A program made the translations under genes and the position numbers. A stretch of DNA of 7,667 bases from Phycisphaerae bacterium SM23_33 (GTDB lineage Bacteria > Planctomycetota > Phycisphaerae > SM23-33): assembly GCA_001303665.1 (NCBI GenBank), contig LJUF01000281.1, forward strand, positions 1 to 7,667, given 5' to 3'. The notes beneath the pieces are model-generated. The model was not told the DNA's origin, did no database searches, and saw only the letters and a program-made list of their open reading frames with translations. Positions within the stretch are counted from its first letter, which is position 1; each line of letters opens with the position of its first letter. Positions 6,616-7,667 of the stretch are shown here, piece by piece.

Positions 6616-6647
6616 TATATACTGAGGCCGGCGCCCCGCCCAATCAA
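6616..6647 (-). promoter_or_regulatory. Possible promoter for the leftward gene set
   Basis: On the minus strand TTGATT (6647-6642) and TATATA (6621-6616) lie upstream of the binding-protein start. TATATA is the only AT-rich hexamer close to the gene and would give a leader of about a dozen bases containing the strong SD. The 20-base spacing to TTGATT is long; TTGGGC with 16 bases is the alternative -35. Placement is therefore tentative. Confidence 0.35.
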
Positions 6648-6735
6648 GGCTGGTTCGGGGATCCCGGCCGCCGCGGGCGGTTCGTCCTGAGCGCGGCAGC
6701 GGCGAGCCCTTTCCATTCCCCGGCCCAAAGCCGGT

Positions 6736-6765
6736 TTGACAAGCCTGCCGGCCGGAACATAGCAT
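6736..6765 (+). promoter_or_regulatory. Sigma-70-like promoter for the phosphoesterase gene
   Basis: A perfect TTGACA (6736-6741) is followed after 18 bases by TAGCAT (6760-6765), which matches the -10 consensus at four positions including the first two and the last. Transcription would start near 6772, leaving a leader of about 20 bases with CTGGAG ahead of the ATG at 6791. The remaining intergenic DNA (about 6650-6735) shows only GC-rich short palindromes. Confidence 0.5.
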
Positions 6766-6790
6766 AGGGGTTCTGCTGGAGCACGGTTTG

Positions 6791-7567
6791 ATGGAAAAGA
6801 CAGCCGTCATAAGCGACATCCACAGCAATCTGGAGGCCTTGACCGCCGTGCTGGACGACATCGCCGCCCGGGATATCCAGAGAATCGTCTGCCTGGGCGA
6901 CGTCGTCGGCTACGGGCCGGACCCCCAACCCTGCCTGGACCTGGTGCTGCAACGCAGCCAGGTCACGCTCATGGGCAACCACGACTTCGCCGCCCTGTAC
7001 GAGCCCAACAACTTCAACATCGGGGCCGAGGCGGCCTGCTTCTGGACCCGCCGGGTGCTGGAGGAGGAGCGCGACGCCGTCGCCCGCGACCGCCGCTGGG
7101 ACTTCCTGGGCAACCTGCCGGTCAAGCACGTGCTTTCGCCGCAGGAGTCTCCCGTGGGAGAGGTGGTGCTGGTGCACGGCTCGCCGCGCCGGCCGGTCAA
7201 CGAGTACATCTTTCCCGACGACATCTACAACAGCCCGGAGAAGCTTCACGGCCTGTTCGAACGGTTCGAGAACATCTGCCTGATCGGGCACACTCACGTG
7301 CCGGGGGTGTTTCTGCCAACGCCGGACTTCTACAGCCCCGACGAGCTGGGCGGGGTGCTGGAGACAGACGGGCAGAAGGCGCTGGTCAACGTCGGCTCCA
7401 TCGGCCAGCCGCGCGACCGCGACCCCCGCGCCAGCTACGTGGTCCTCGAAGAGGGCCGGATCTGTTTCGCCCGCGTCGCCTACGACGTGGAGACCACCAT
7501 CTCCAAGGTGCACGGCATCCGCGAACTGGACGACTACCTCGGCAATCGCCTCCGCGAGGGGCGGTAA
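6791..7567 (+). CDS. YfcE/MJ0936-type metallophosphoesterase
   Basis: A 258-residue calcineurin-like phosphoesterase (Metallophos_2). All metal-binding motifs are intact: D9-x-H11 in ISDIHSN, D37 in LGDVVGYGPDP, N63-H64-D65 in MGNHD, H129 in VHGSPR, and H167-x-H169 in IGHTHVP. These hold two divalent metals that hydrolyse phosphodiesters or phosphomonoesters; family members have broad activity in vitro and few known physiological substrates. NVGSIGQPRDRDPRASY near the C-terminus is the usual family ending block. No signal peptide is seen, so it is cytosolic. A TTG at 6788 would add one residue, but ATG 6791 is preferred; GGAG lies 10 bases upstream, a slightly long spacing. It is transcribed away from the transporter genes and shares the 194-base promoter region with them. 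An SD for the next gene overlaps its TAA stop. Confidence 0.92.
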   Translation: MEKTAVISDIHSNLEALTAVLDDIAARDIQRIVCLGDVVGYGPDPQPCLDLVLQRSQVTLMGNHDFAALYEPNNFNIGAEAACFWTRRVLEEERDAVARDRRWDFLGNLPVKHVLSPQESPVGEVVLVHGSPRRPVNEYIFPDDIYNSPEKLHGLFERFENICLIGHTHVPGVFLPTPDFYSPDELGGVLETDGQKALVNVGSIGQPRDRDPRASYVVLEEGRICFARVAYDVETTISKVHGIRELDDYLGNRLREGR

Positions 7568-7577
7568 GGAGTCGGTA

Positions 7578-7667
7578 TTGGACGCTCGGCGCTTCCTCTG
7601 GACGCTGGTGATTGCCGCCCTGGTCACCATGGTGGCGATGCTGATGCTGGAGCGCTGGGGCCGGCGG
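7578..7667 (+). CDS. Membrane-anchored protein, N-terminus only (runs off the right edge)
   Basis: Thirty codons are present, opening TTG and reading (M)DARRFLWTLVIAALVTMVAM and then LMLERWGRR. A short charged start followed by one hydrophobic helix (about residues 6-23) and a basic end suggests a signal anchor or first membrane helix. AAGGAG (7566-7571) overlaps the preceding TAA and lies 6 bases from the TTG, so it is probably cotranslated with the phosphoesterase. The M-D-x-R-R-F-L start with a helix resembles the first segment of YidC membrane insertases, but 30 residues are too few to assign; an unknown membrane protein is just as possible. Confidence 0.6.
   Translation, partial: MDARRFLWTLVIAALVTMVAMLMLERWGRR

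Noticed and set aside
6668..6680. CCGCC-GCG-GGCGG palindrome in the divergent promoter region
   Set aside because: A 5-bp GC stem with a 3-base loop is expected by chance in DNA of this composition; no T-run for a terminator.
5502..6767. Plus-strand open frame opposite the binding protein
   Set aside because: Shadow of a well-supported lipoprotein gene; no SD or family resemblance.
6644..7630. Minus-strand open frame opposite the metallophosphoesterase
   Set aside because: The plus strand carries every phosphoesterase metal motif; the antisense translation is featureless.
1..7667. CRISPR arrays, tRNA or rRNA genes, insertion sequences
   Set aside because: No regularly spaced repeats, no RNA gene signatures, and no transposase or terminal inverted repeats were seen on either strand.

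Overview
The window is GC-rich, almost fully coding bacterial DNA. GC-biased codon use, Shine-Dalgarno sites of uneven quality, and gene families such as an oligogalacturonide-lyase-like propeller and an Fe-S aldo/keto reductase suggest a planctomycete, perhaps of the Phycisphaerae type. That assignment is an inference from gene content, not from a marker gene.

Layout: two gene sets diverge from a 194-base intergenic region (6597-6790). Leftward on the minus strand, in transcription order, are: a periplasmic solute-binding lipoprotein (6596-5241); a two-domain fused ABC importer permease (5135-3496) whose reading frame is broken near 4980; a HAD phosphatase or phosphomutase (3424-2756); an aldo/keto reductase with a C-terminal ferredoxin-type domain (2616-1498); an MJ1255-like GT-B glycosyltransferase (1378-302); and the start of an oligogalacturonide-lyase-like beta-propeller protein (302 to beyond the left edge). 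The last two overlap in a TGATG. The other gaps are 71-139 bases. The six genes could form one operon, but no terminator or internal promoter is convincing enough to settle it. Rightward on the plus strand are a YfcE-type metallophosphoesterase (6791-7567) and, 10 bases later, the start of a membrane-anchored protein that runs off the right edge.

How the genes may work together: the binding protein and permease make an importer of the Fe(III)/phosphorylated-compound class, but no ATPase lies in the window. A HAD phosphatase and an Fe-S reductase follow, so uptake and processing of a phosphorylated or carbohydrate compound is a reasonable guess. Iron uptake is the main alternative. The glycosyltransferase and propeller protein may belong to the same carbohydrate theme or to a separate transcription unit.

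I see no clearly new system here. The most useful observations are the permease frameshift with apparent loss of about 9-10 residues at a strong hairpin, a hairpin that overlaps the glycosyltransferase ribosome binding site, and an AT-rich direct repeat with partial Fur-box resemblance in front of the permease.
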